The notes beneath the pieces are model-generated. The model saw only the letters and a list, made by a program, of their open reading frames with translations. It did no database searches and was not told the DNA's origin. Positions 17,560 through 25,519 of a stretch of 64,000 nt of DNA are shown here, in pieces (positions within the stretch are counted from its first letter, which is position 1; each line of letters begins with the position of its first letter). Location of the stretch: positions 4,073-68,072 of the forward strand of contig CAUZDY010000013.1 of NCBI GenBank assembly GCA_963578805.1, written 5' to 3'. A program made the position numbers and the translations under genes. Origin of the DNA: CAUZIB01 sp963578805 (GTDB lineage Bacteria > Acidobacteriota > Vicinamibacteria > Vicinamibacterales > UBA8438).

Positions 17560-18215
17560 ATTTTGAGTTGATGCGAGTGGTGCTGTTCAGTGTGGGCATG
17601 GCGGCACTGGCGACGGTCGTGATGTTGCCACCGGGTATCGCGCTGGCCTGGATCCTTGTTCGACGACCGTTTCCAGGCCGGACGGTTGTGGAGACACTGA
17701 TATCGCTTCCCCTCGTACTCCCGCCAGTGGCCACCGGACTGATTTTGCTCAGGTTGTTCGGACGTCGTGGGTTAATTGGTCAATGGTTCGACCAGCTCGG
17801 AATCGAGGTGATCTTCACCTGGAAAGCAGTTGTTCTCGCGATGGCCGTGATGGGGCTGCCACTGCTGGTTCGGGCGGCCCGGAGTGGCTTCGAACAGGTC
17901 GACCGGAGGTACGAGCAGATCGCGGCCACCCTTGGTGCCCACCCGGTCCGAGTGTTTCTGACGATCAGTCTACCGCTCGCGAGTCGAGGCGTGATGGCCG
18001 GTGCCGTGCTTGGCTTTTCACGCGCCCTTGGAGAGTTTGGTGCGACCGTCATGATCGCGGGAACGTTACCGGGCACCCGAACGCTTTCCACCTCGATCTA
18101 TGTCTACACCCAGACCGGACAAGACGCGTCGGCGACAGTCCTACTCGCGGCGGCTGCACTCGTGGCGTTCGCTGCACTTTTCGTCTCGAATCGCCTGAGC
18201 GCCGTAGGGTTGTAG
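17556..18215 (+). CDS. modB: Molybdate ABC transporter permease ModB
   Basis: A 219-residue inner-membrane protein with about five transmembrane helices. The coupling motif with the ABC subunit is E-Q-I-A-A-T-L-G-A-H-P near residue 128, followed by A-L-G-E-F-G-A-T-V-M-I. The GTG at 17556 overlaps the modA stop (GTGA) and follows GAGAGG, which sets the start; an ATG five codons later is the alternative. Confidence 0.93.
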   Translation: MNFELMRVVLFSVGMAALATVVMLPPGIALAWILVRRPFPGRTVVETLISLPLVLPPVATGLILLRLFGRRGLIGQWFDQLGIEVIFTWKAVVLAMAVMGLPLLVRAARSGFEQVDRRYEQIAATLGAHPVRVFLTISLPLASRGVMAGAVLGFSRALGEFGATVMIAGTLPGTRTLSTSIYVYTQTGQDASATVLLAAAALVAFAALFVSNRLSAVGL

Positions 18216-18241
18216 TCTGTGCTTCCGATGACGAGAAACGG

Positions 18242-18952
18242 ATGTCGGTGATGGCGGGTGTCCCGATCGTACTCGACTTCACTGTGCACCAGGGCTCGTT
18301 CACCCTCGAGATTCACCAGCGTTTCGAGGCCCAGGCGGTCGCGCTGTTTGGTCCCTCGGGTGCAGGGAAGACGACAGTGCTCGAGTCAATCGCTGGTCTT
18401 CGCCGTCCGACGGCCGGTGTGATCAAGGTTGGCGGGCATGTGCTGTTCAACTCAGCAGACAACCTCGATCTCCAGCCCCACGCGCGCGGTATCGGTTATG
18501 TTCCGCAAGACGTAGCGCTGTTTCCCCATATGAGCGTGCGCAAGAACATCTTCTACGGCACCGGCTGCGGCGCGTCGATGTCGCCTGATACGGTGCTTCG
18601 ACTCCTGGAAATTTCTCCGCTCGTCGATCGCAGCGTTACGGGACTTTCAGGGGGCGAGCGACAACGTGTCGCGATTGCCCGCGCCCTCATGTCCGGACCA
18701 GAACTGCTGTTGCTCGACGAGCCATTGGCGGCGGTCGAGCAATCTTTACGGAAACGGATCCTGCCGTATATTGAGCGTGTGCGCGAGGAGCTAAGGACAC
18801 CGCTGATCTACGTGTCCCATTCCCCCGATGAGGTGCGACAGATTGCCGACCGAGTGATCACGCTTGAAGAGGGGCGGGTCGTGGAGTCGTCGACCGAGCA
18901 TTGTCGACCAACCGAAGGGCGCTCTACGGCAGACCGACGCCGATTACCGTGA
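18242..18952 (+). CDS. modC: Molybdate ABC transporter ATP-binding protein ModC, short form
   Basis: A 236-residue ABC ATPase with Walker A G-P-S-G-A-G-K-T-T (37-45), signature L-S-G-G-E-R (135-140) and Walker B L-L-L-L-D-E (155-160). It lacks the ~110-residue C-terminal TOBE domain of the usual ModC (about 350 residues); here the only TOBE domain of the locus sits in the regulator. The D-loop reads L-A-A-V-E rather than S-A-L-D. Its 3' end overlaps the convergent permease gene by 29 bases. Confidence 0.9.
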   Translation: MSVMAGVPIVLDFTVHQGSFTLEIHQRFEAQAVALFGPSGAGKTTVLESIAGLRRPTAGVIKVGGHVLFNSADNLDLQPHARGIGYVPQDVALFPHMSVRKNIFYGTGCGASMSPDTVLRLLEISPLVDRSVTGLSGGERQRVAIARALMSGPELLLLDEPLAAVEQSLRKRILPYIERVREELRTPLIYVSHSPDEVRQIADRVITLEEGRVVESSTEHCRPTEGRSTADRRRLP

Positions 18953-20216
18953 AGAGCAGGAAGCATATCAATGCTCCCACGACCGTCATGGAAAGTCCCC
19001 ACGCCATCAGTTGATTGAAAAGCTTTCGGCTATCTTCGTGCGTCGGTGCGGCGGCCATACAGAGGGCACCAAGTGTGGACAGTGCCGAGACGTCGACCAG
19101 GTGAGCGCCGATGTTCATCGAAGAAGCGATGGCTAGCGGCTCTACGCCACCCAACTGTTCGGCCAGGCCAGGTACGGTTGGAAGGAACGCCGGCAGAACG
19201 ACACCGGACGTACTGCTATAGATCGAGATAAAGCCGGTCGAGAAGGCGACGACTGCCGTGACACTTCGCGGCGTAGACAGGCCGGCGAGCAGTTGAGTGA
19301 ACAAAGCGAGACCACCGGTTTTATCCAACACAGAAATCAGCACCGTGACGCCGCAGACCATCATGATGACCCGCCAGGGCATTAGCGTCACCGCCCTAAG
19401 TTCGTCACCGGCTCTGAGGAGCGAGAGGAGAACCGCTGCGGCGAATGCGCCAAGTCCGATATTGACGTCAAACAGGATGACACCCACGAGGAGGCTCCCG
19501 ATCACGGTGACGGTGATCCAGTGGGTCGAATTGAACAGCGTCCTGCCGTCAGTCGACGTCGCGTCTGATGGATCGCTCGGGGGTACGTCCAGCGCGCCCT
19601 GGTGGTAGCGCCCCAGCAGGCGCCATCCGCCGAATAGGAAGTACGCCAGAAACGCAATGACGATATGAGCCAGCATGTTGTTGATGTACGTCATCCGCTC
19701 GAAACCATCGAGGCCGATCTCGGCCATGACGTCGTTGACGATGATCCCCGTTGGGGCGATGGGTGACAGTGACCCCGCGTTCGCGCCATTGCCGACCATG
19801 ATCGCCATCAGGAAGGCCGGGATACCGACCTGACCGGCGACCGCCATCGCCATCGGTGCTACCAACGCCGTTGACGCGATGTTGCCCGGGCCAACCGAGG
19901 CCAGAACGAATGCCAGCAGGAAGAACATCATTGGCATGATACCGACGTTACCGCGGCAGTACCGAACCGCTTGGTGGGCAATAAGACCAAGTGTGCCGTT
20001 GGCCTGGGCCTGCGAGAACAGCAGGGTCACACCCGCCAGCGTGAGGAAGAGCCGGGTCGGGAAGCCGGCTATGACCTCATTCGCGCTCATCCCCGATACG
20101 TACACGCCGGTTATCCACGCGAGAGCTATGGCAAGAAAGCCGACGTGAAGGCGGATTGTGCAACTGACCACGATCGCAACGAGCAGGGCACCGAGCGACA
20201 CTACAGCAGGATCCAT
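18924..20216 (-). CDS. Anion permease, SLC13/MatC-type dicarboxylate carrier
   Basis: A 430-residue inner-membrane protein with about eleven hydrophobic helices. The two halves carry helix-breaking motifs typical of the ion-transporter superfamily: N-G-A-N-A-G-S-L-S-P-I-A-P-T-G near residue 148 and S-S-T-S-G-V-V-L-P-A-F near 335. The N-terminal half resembles the MatC N-terminal domain, so a dicarboxylate such as malonate or succinate is the likely substrate, but this is inference. It stands alone, with no sensor or catabolic gene beside it. Confidence 0.75.
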   Translation of the reverse strand: MDPAVVSLGALLVAIVVSCTIRLHVGFLAIALAWITGVYVSGMSANEVIAGFPTRLFLTLAGVTLLFSQAQANGTLGLIAHQAVRYCRGNVGIMPMMFFLLAFVLASVGPGNIASTALVAPMAMAVAGQVGIPAFLMAIMVGNGANAGSLSPIAPTGIIVNDVMAEIGLDGFERMTYINNMLAHIVIAFLAYFLFGGWRLLGRYHQGALDVPPSDPSDATSTDGRTLFNSTHWITVTVIGSLLVGVILFDVNIGLGAFAAAVLLSLLRAGDELRAVTLMPWRVIMMVCGVTVLISVLDKTGGLALFTQLLAGLSTPRSVTAVVAFSTGFISIYSSTSGVVLPAFLPTVPGLAEQLGGVEPLAIASSMNIGAHLVDVSALSTLGALCMAAAPTHEDSRKLFNQLMAWGLSMTVVGALICFLLFTVIGVGLP

Positions 20217-20296
20217 CGGTCGCGAGTATAGATCACAGACCGAACATGGCCTGAAAATCTGAGACGATACATTCTGAGCGGCGGAGGGTTAAACTG

Positions 20297-20586
20297 GTGC
20301 GCGCCGGGGCAGACGCGGGACTTTTACGACACGAAGACACGGTGGTTATCGGTCTTGGGGCTGATACGGTGACCGGGTTCCCCGCGACGATTGCGACGCA
20401 GGGTAACATCGGACATGGGTTGTCCACCGTTGGACCGATGTCGAGCTATGCGCACCTTTACAGCGCGAGCAAGAGACCTCTGACGCTGGCCATCTGGATT
20501 GGTCGGTTTGAGGTCTTAACGGTACTAGCATTACTCCGACCCGAAGCGTGGTCGTCGGCTCACTGGAACGGCACCAACCAATTAAC
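20297..20586 (+). pseudogene. C-terminal remnant of a TrkH-type potassium transporter
   Basis: The frame from 20297 encodes about 80 residues matching the end of TrkH: T-G-F-P-A-T-I-A-T-Q-G-N-I-G-H-G-L (the last selectivity-loop region), V-G-P-M-S-S-Y, and I-W-I-G-R-F-E-V-L-T-V-L-A-L-L (final helix). A TGA lies in frame at 20276, so the other ~85 percent of the protein is missing. The natural stop is also lost; the frame reads on antisense into the decarboxylase gene. A gene fragment left after deletion or rearrangement. Confidence 0.7.
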
Positions 20587-22083
20587 TCATCTGTCTGTCA
20601 CCGGGACTTCACTGGCCGCGCGAATCATCGCCTCGTTGAGCAGCTCCCAGGCGCGGCGGACGTGGTGCTCTGCGGTTCGAATGTGTCCCACGGCCAGTCG
20701 CAAAGCGAAGCGCCCGTCGAGTTTGGTGTGCGACAGAAACACCTCCCCCGATGCGTTGACGGCGTCCAAGATCCGAGCATTGAGAGCATCGAGCTGTGTG
20801 TCGGTCCACGCTAACGTAGCCGGCCGAGCCCGGAAGCAGACGACGCTCAACGGCACAGGCGCCAGTCGCTCGAAATCGTCGCTGTCATCCACCCATCCGG
20901 AGAAGAGCTGGGCCAGCCGCATATGCTCCGTCAGTCTGGATCTGATGCCGGCCGCACCGAAGTAGCGGAGCACGGCCCAGAGTTTCAACGCCCGGAACCG
21001 CCGACCGAGCTGAACGCCGGTATCCATCAGATTGGTCACGCCGGTCTCAGTCGTCGCGAGATAATCGGGCGTCAATGCGAACGTGGCGCGCACCATATCC
21101 ATCCGACGGCAGTAGAAGGCGCTGAGGTCGAACGGCGTGAACAACCACTTATGAGGGTTGACGACGAGCGAGTCTGCTCGCTCGCAGCCCTGGAGGATGG
21201 AGGACGTCTCTGGCACGATCGCAGCGGCTCCAGCGTATGCCGCGTCGACGTGCAGCCAGATTGATTCTCGTTGGCACACGTCCGCGATCTTCGCGACCGG
21301 GTCGACGCTTGTCGTCGAGGTCGTCCCCACCGTTGCCACGACCGCCACTGGCAGCCGGTCAGTCGACCGGTCAGCGTCAATAGCATTGCGCAAGGCGTCC
21401 ACTCGCATCCGGAACTGCTTGTCGACAGGAATCCTGCGCAGGGCATCCTGCCCCAAGCCCAAAGTAATGGCCGCCTTGTCGATCGAAGAGTGAGCCTGCT
21501 CCGACACGTAGACGCACATCCGCGGAAGGCCGCTTCGACCGGCTAAACCCTTCGTTCGCACGTCGGGGACCGCAACCTCCCGCGCCGCCGCCAGGGCGTG
21601 GAGACTGGCGATCGATGCGGTGTCGTAGATGACGCCGTCGAATGAGTCCGGCAGACCCAGCAGCTGGCGAAGCCAACCGAGTGCTACTTCCTCGAGCTCG
21701 GTCGCCGCCGGCGAAGTTCGCCACAGCATTGCCTGCACGTTCAGGGCAGCAGTGAGGAACTCCGCCAGCACACCGGGCGCGCTGCCGGAGATGGCAAAGT
21801 AGGCGAAGAATCCCGGATGGTTCCAGTGGGTGATTCCAGGAATTAGCAGCGTCTCGAAGTCCGAGAAAATCTCGTCGAATCGGGTTCCGGTTTCGGGTGG
21901 GGTGGACGGAAGCGCCTCGCGAATATCGCCTGGTCTGACACGGGAGAGGACTGGACGATCATCACTACTTAGATAGGAGGCGATCCAGTCGACGAGTGCC
22001 CGGCCCTGACGTCTGAATTCCTCAGGTGGCATGTCGCCCAGGTCTCCCAGTGAAGGGTCATCCGTCACTGGCTGTGCCGCCAC
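20587..22083 (-). CDS. PLP-dependent aromatic-L-amino-acid decarboxylase family protein
   Basis: A 498-residue group II decarboxylase. The pyridoxal-phosphate lysine lies in V-V-N-P-H-K-W-L-F-T-P-F-D near residue 310. H-V-D-A-A-Y-A-G-A near residue 276 gives the Asp that contacts the pyridine nitrogen, and T-V-G-T-T-S-T-T-S-V-D near 250 is also conserved. N-H-P-G-F-F-A-Y-F near residue 82 is the aromatic-decarboxylase substrate motif. It probably converts aromatic amino acids to amines; an aromatic aldehyde synthase activity is possible in this family. Monocistronic. Confidence 0.88.
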   Translation of the reverse strand: MAAQPVTDDPSLGDLGDMPPEEFRRQGRALVDWIASYLSSDDRPVLSRVRPGDIREALPSTPPETGTRFDEIFSDFETLLIPGITHWNHPGFFAYFAISGSAPGVLAEFLTAALNVQAMLWRTSPAATELEEVALGWLRQLLGLPDSFDGVIYDTASIASLHALAAAREVAVPDVRTKGLAGRSGLPRMCVYVSEQAHSSIDKAAITLGLGQDALRRIPVDKQFRMRVDALRNAIDADRSTDRLPVAVVATVGTTSTTSVDPVAKIADVCQRESIWLHVDAAYAGAAAIVPETSSILQGCERADSLVVNPHKWLFTPFDLSAFYCRRMDMVRATFALTPDYLATTETGVTNLMDTGVQLGRRFRALKLWAVLRYFGAAGIRSRLTEHMRLAQLFSGWVDDSDDFERLAPVPLSVVCFRARPATLAWTDTQLDALNARILDAVNASGEVFLSHTKLDGRFALRLAVGHIRTAEHHVRRAWELLNEAMIRAASEVPVTDR

Positions 22084-22194
22084 TCACCGTCGATGACAAC
22101 CCAGGTTCTTGGCCATGACACGGTCGAAGATTGTACCATCTAGTCTGAAGAGTTTTTTGAGCCAGTCTGCAGAAGTTTCAAAAAGGAGCCAGCC

Positions 22195-22659
22195 GTGGGA
22201 GACATCGTCCATACCAGTCGGTTGCGAGTTGAGCGTGTGAAGGGACCGGTTCGCCAGGCGTTCCTTGAGGGCTTCGACACGCCGATCCGATTCGGCGTTC
22301 ACGGGGGAATCAAGGACTTCTACGGGATCGAACCGGAGGAGGAGGTCCCGGCGACGCTGGACCACATGGTAGCCGCCGTCGGTGCCTGACTGCTTGGCAC
22401 CCTTGCCCGCGCACTGGAGGTGCGCGACATTCCCGTGACATCGGACACGATCAAGACCGTGGTCGAGGGCGATATCGAAGCGATTGAGAAGGTTCTCAAG
22501 ATTGTTCGGATCCGTGTTGGCTACACGCTGAAGATCCCGCAAGGCATGCGGGAGAAGGCTGAGCGGGCAGTCGCGCGGCACCCGATCAGCTGCCCGGCGG
22601 CCAACAGTATCAAGGGCTGCATCGAGCTGGACATCACGGCGGACATTACGGAGGAATGA
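22195..22659 (+). CDS. OsmC-family selenoprotein (TGA read as selenocysteine)
   Basis: A 154-codon gene with an in-frame TGA at codon 65 (22387-22389). Protein similarity to OsmC/Ohr continues unbroken across it: P-A-T-L-D-H-M-V-A-A-V-G-A before, L-L-G-T-L-A-R-A-L after. The TGA sits exactly where the family has its peroxidatic cysteine. The second, resolving cysteine is present as C133 (H-P-I-S-C-P). A perfect hairpin begins 18 bases after the TGA, at the spacing of bacterial SECIS elements. The GTG start at 22195 has an AAAAGGAG ribosome-binding site. OsmC proteins reduce organic hydroperoxides using thiols, and a selenocysteine would raise reactivity. The alternative, a nonsense mutation, is less likely because both flanks look intact. 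Confidence 0.88.
22408..22426 (+). promoter_or_regulatory. Bacterial SECIS element in the OsmC selenoprotein gene
   Basis: A perfect 7-base-pair stem (22408-22414 with 22420-22426) closes a five-base loop UGGAG. It starts 18 bases after the UGA, and the apical loop begins 25 bases after it. This fits the bacterial SECIS model (small loop with a G in the first two positions, about 16-37 bases from the UGA) recognised by SelB. Confidence 0.82.
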
Positions 22660-22663
22660 CGAA

Positions 22664-22865
22664 TTAGGAATCGAGCCGCACGGCGATCGCCTCTATAAAC
22701 TCGGTCGTCGTGGCCGTTCCCCCGATGTCGCAAGTTCTGATGCGACCTTTCTCGAGGATCTGATAAAGGGCGCCGATGACGAGGTCGGCCGTCTCATCTT
22801 CTCCGAGATGGCGCAACATAAAGACCGCTGAGATCAGCAGGGCTGTGGGATTTGCCAATTGCTGA
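22664..22865 (-). pseudogene. C-terminal remnant of an isocitrate/isopropylmalate dehydrogenase
   Basis: About 65 codons on the minus strand match the end of NAD-dependent isocitrate dehydrogenases: N-P-T-A-L-L-I-S-A-V-F-M-L-R-H-L-G, then D-I-G-G-T-A-T-T-T-E-F and the terminal helix. The frame stays open upstream to 23035, but the similarity stops near 22860, exactly where a different gene fragment begins on the other strand. So the first ~80 percent of the enzyme, with the active site, is gone. Confidence 0.7.
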
Positions 22866-23194
22866 CCAACCGAGACGTCTACCTCGATCTTGCTCAGGAG
22901 CTTATGTTGTTTGCCATGCGTGCTCTCTGGAATGCTCGCCTGGGTGCGTTTGTCGACCGTGTCGTCGCAACGGATGATGTAGGGCTGCTGCGCCAGACAA
23001 TCACGCCATTTGCGCTCAACTGCCGAGCCGCTCACCTCCTCGCTCGGCTCAGCTGCGACGGAGAGCGTGCTAACTTCCGTGAGCGAGCTCGGGCCGCACT
23101 AGCGTCTCAGTCCAATGTGGCACGAGCTCACAGCGTCGACGTCGCATCGTATGTGTTGGCGCTCGACGACGCCTGCTTTGCAGAGTCTCCGTGA
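22859..23194 (+). pseudogene. C-terminal remnant of a YyaL/DUF255-like protein
   Basis: A 111-codon frame beginning with TTG. It resembles the alpha/alpha-toroid end of thioredoxin-domain YyaL (DUF255, SPATA20-like) proteins: N-A-R-L-G-A-F-V-D, P-F-A-L-N-C-R-A-A-H-L-L-A-R-L-S, R-E-R-A-R-A-A-L and Y-V-L-A-L-D. The thioredoxin domain and most of the toroid (full proteins are about 650-700 residues) are missing. It abuts the isocitrate dehydrogenase fragment head to head at about 22860. The stop codon lies just before the transketolase gene. Confidence 0.55.
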
Positions 23195-23220
23195 TAAACT
23201 CCCCCCGCTTGGAGGTCGCT

Positions 23221-25122
23221 GTGTCAGTTGAAGAATCGTCACGATCAGCATTGATTCCTGCGTTGCAGACCATCGCGGCACGACTCAGAATCGAGTCGGT
23301 TCGTGCAACGTCTGAGGCCGGAAGCGGGCACCCATCGAGCTGCTGTTCCGCGGCGGACATCGTTGCGGCGCTCTTCTTCGGGCATATGCGCTTCGACCCC
23401 ACGGATCCCCAGTGGGAAGACAACGACCGGTTTATCCTTTCAAAGGGCCACGCCGCGCCGCTGCTCTATGCGGTGTGGGCTGAGGCCGGGTTCGTCGAAC
23501 GTAGCGATCTGCTTAGACTGCGAGAGCTCGAGTGCGATCTCGAGGGACACCCCACACCCCGTCTCCCATTCGTTGACGTGGCGACTGGTTCTCTCGGACA
23601 GGGAATCTGCGCTGCGATCGGCCTGGCTCTCAATGCACGTCGTATCGGCTCCGACTACCGCACGTATGTGATGGTGGGTGACGGCGAGTCGGCTGAAGGG
23701 TCGGTCTGGGAGGCAGCCAAAGTCGGCGAATGCTTCGCACTCGACAATCTTTGCGGGATCACCGATGTGAACGGCCTTGGCCAGAGCCGAAGCACTCAAT
23801 GGGGTCACGATGTTGACGCCTATGCTGCCAGGTGGCGGGCCTTCGGTTGGCATGCACTGGTCGTTGATGGTCACGATCTCCAAATGATTCTCGATGCGCT
23901 GGACGAAGCGCGCCAGACCTCCGGTCGTCCCACGATGATCGTGGCGCGAACTCTCAAGGGGAAAGGCGTTCCCCTGATGGAGGGCAAAAACGGGTGCCAC
24001 GGTCAAGCGATCAAGAAAGGGCCTGACCTCGACGCGACCCTTGCCGCGCTGGAGTCGCAACTCGTCGCTGGGACGTTGACACCGACCATTCCACCTCCTC
24101 CTACGCGAATCATTGAATCGGCCAGCGGGTCGGTCGGGGAGTTACCTCTTCCTGACTATCGTCTGGGCGACATTGTGGCTACGCGTGAAGCGTATGGGAC
24201 AGCGCTTGCAGCGCTCGGTCGAGTCGATCCGCGAGTCGTCGCTCTTGACGCCGACGTTGGAAATTCCACGTTCAGCGAGAAGTTCGAGCGTGTCTGTCCC
24301 GACCGGTTCTACCAGACGCACATCGCCGAGCAGGTGATGGTAGGGGCGGCCATGGGATTGGCCAGTCGAGGAGCGATCCCGTTTCCATCGACCTTCGCCT
24401 GTTTTCTGACTCGGGCATCGGACTTCGTTCGAATGGCCGGGATCAGTGGATCGAACATCAAGTTCGCCGGATCGCACGCAGGGGTTTCGATTGGGGAGGA
24501 TGGCCCGTCGCAGATGGCCCTCGAAGATCTTGCGATGATGCGAGCCGTCCCAGGCTGTGCGGTTTTCTACCCCTGTGACGGCGTGAGTGCCGAGCGGATC
24601 GTGGCGGCCGCCGCCCGCCACCAGGGCATGACTTACATTCGAACCAGCCGTCCCAAGACCGAAGTTATCTACGCTCCGACCGAGGAATTCGACGTCGGTG
24701 GCTCAAAGGTGCTCCGCGAGAGCGAGTCTGACGTCGTGACCGTGGTCGCGGCTGGCGTCACCGTATTTGAAGCCTTGGCCGCCTATGATCACCTGCGGAG
24801 CGAGGGTATCTCGATTCGCGTCATTGATGCCTATTCGGTTCAGCCGGTCGACACCGAGACTCTCGTCAGCGCGGGATTGCAGACGGGCCGACAGCTGATC
24901 ACGGTAGAGGACCACTATTCAGTCGGTGGTCTCGGCGACGCCGTGAGCGAGGCAGTTGCTCATCATGGTATTACCGTCGCACGTCTGGCCGTCTGCGAGG
25001 TTCCACGAAGCGGTAAGGCGGCGGAACTGCTGGAGCGGTACGGTATTTCCTCTTCCCACATCATCGCTGCTGTGCACCGACAGGTGAATGCTGGTGCTCC
25101 CACCCGCGCTGACGGGTCGTAA
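23221..25122 (+). CDS. tkt: Transketolase
   Basis: A 633-residue single-chain transketolase that moves two-carbon units between sugar phosphates with thiamine diphosphate. Visible motifs are S-E-A-G-S-G-H-P-S-S, S-K-G-H-A-A-P near residue 80, the ThDP-Mg motif G-D-G-E-S-A-E-G-S near 150, and the catalytic Glu in H-I-A-E-Q-V-M-V-G near 365. The GTG at 23221 has a GGAGG ribosome-binding site six bases upstream; a GTG at 23191 would add ten residues without such a site. It is closer to the vertebrate/archaeal-type transketolases than to E. coli TktA in length. Confidence 0.93.
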   Translation: MSVEESSRSALIPALQTIAARLRIESVRATSEAGSGHPSSCCSAADIVAALFFGHMRFDPTDPQWEDNDRFILSKGHAAPLLYAVWAEAGFVERSDLLRLRELECDLEGHPTPRLPFVDVATGSLGQGICAAIGLALNARRIGSDYRTYVMVGDGESAEGSVWEAAKVGECFALDNLCGITDVNGLGQSRSTQWGHDVDAYAARWRAFGWHALVVDGHDLQMILDALDEARQTSGRPTMIVARTLKGKGVPLMEGKNGCHGQAIKKGPDLDATLAALESQLVAGTLTPTIPPPPTRIIESASGSVGELPLPDYRLGDIVATREAYGTALAALGRVDPRVVALDADVGNSTFSEKFERVCPDRFYQTHIAEQVMVGAAMGLASRGAIPFPSTFACFLTRASDFVRMAGISGSNIKFAGSHAGVSIGEDGPSQMALEDLAMMRAVPGCAVFYPCDGVSAERIVAAAARHQGMTYIRTSRPKTEVIYAPTEEFDVGGSKVLRESESDVVTVVAAGVTVFEALAAYDHLRSEGISIRVIDAYSVQPVDTETLVSAGLQTGRQLITVEDHYSVGGLGDAVSEAVAHHGITVARLAVCEVPRSGKAAELLERYGISSSHIIAAVHRQVNAGAPTRADGS

Positions 25123-25179
25123 ACAGGCGGCTACGATTCGGTTCGAAACGTCAGCCCGATCGAGCTCGACGGTTTTGGT

Positions 25180-25428
25180 CATAATGGTTGTGTGACGATC
25201 GGTAGATTCCCGAAACCGATCTTTATTCGGTGATGCCACAAGAGTCGACAGCTTTGCGTCAAGCAGGGCGGCCTTGTCGAAGCAAAACGTCTCTGTAACG
25301 GCCTGGTTCACGTACGTAATTGCGCCGTCGGAAATGATAGCGACGTCGTCCAGGATTAGATCAAGTGGCGCTCGAAACTGAGCTTCGCCTGTGCGTATGA
25401 CTGTCTCGATCCGGGGATGCACGATCAT
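25180..25428 (-). pseudogene. PAS-domain-like fragment
   Basis: The minus frame from the ATG at 25428 shows a PAS-like run: D-D-V-A-I-I-S-D-G-A-I-T-Y-V-N-Q-A followed by F-C-F-D-K-A-A-L-L-D-A-K and L-V-A-S-P-N-K-D-R-F. This corresponds to most of one sensory PAS domain. No kinase or output domain follows; the frame runs on into the antisense of the transketolase 3' end. It may be a remnant of a sensor gene or a small stand-alone PAS protein. Confidence 0.35.
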
Positions 25429-25519
25429 CACTGGATGATTCACCTGCGGTGACGCCGCTGCCATAGAATGTGGCCGGCCCCGAAGCCGGCCAGAGTGGAG
25501 TCCGTGGCCTGAGCGGGTC

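Noticed and set aside
20587..20965. Continuation of the trkH frame across the decarboxylase gene
   Set aside because: This part is antisense to a conserved enzyme and shows no TrkH similarity; only the part before 20587 is a remnant.
22387..22389. Reading the TGA in the OsmC gene as a nonsense mutation
   Set aside because: The codon coincides with the catalytic cysteine position, both flanks keep family motifs, and a SECIS-like hairpin follows at the right distance. A random stop is much less likely.
24919..25179. Extension of the PAS-like frame into the transketolase 3' region
   Set aside because: It has no domain similarity and lies antisense to conserved transketolase sequence.
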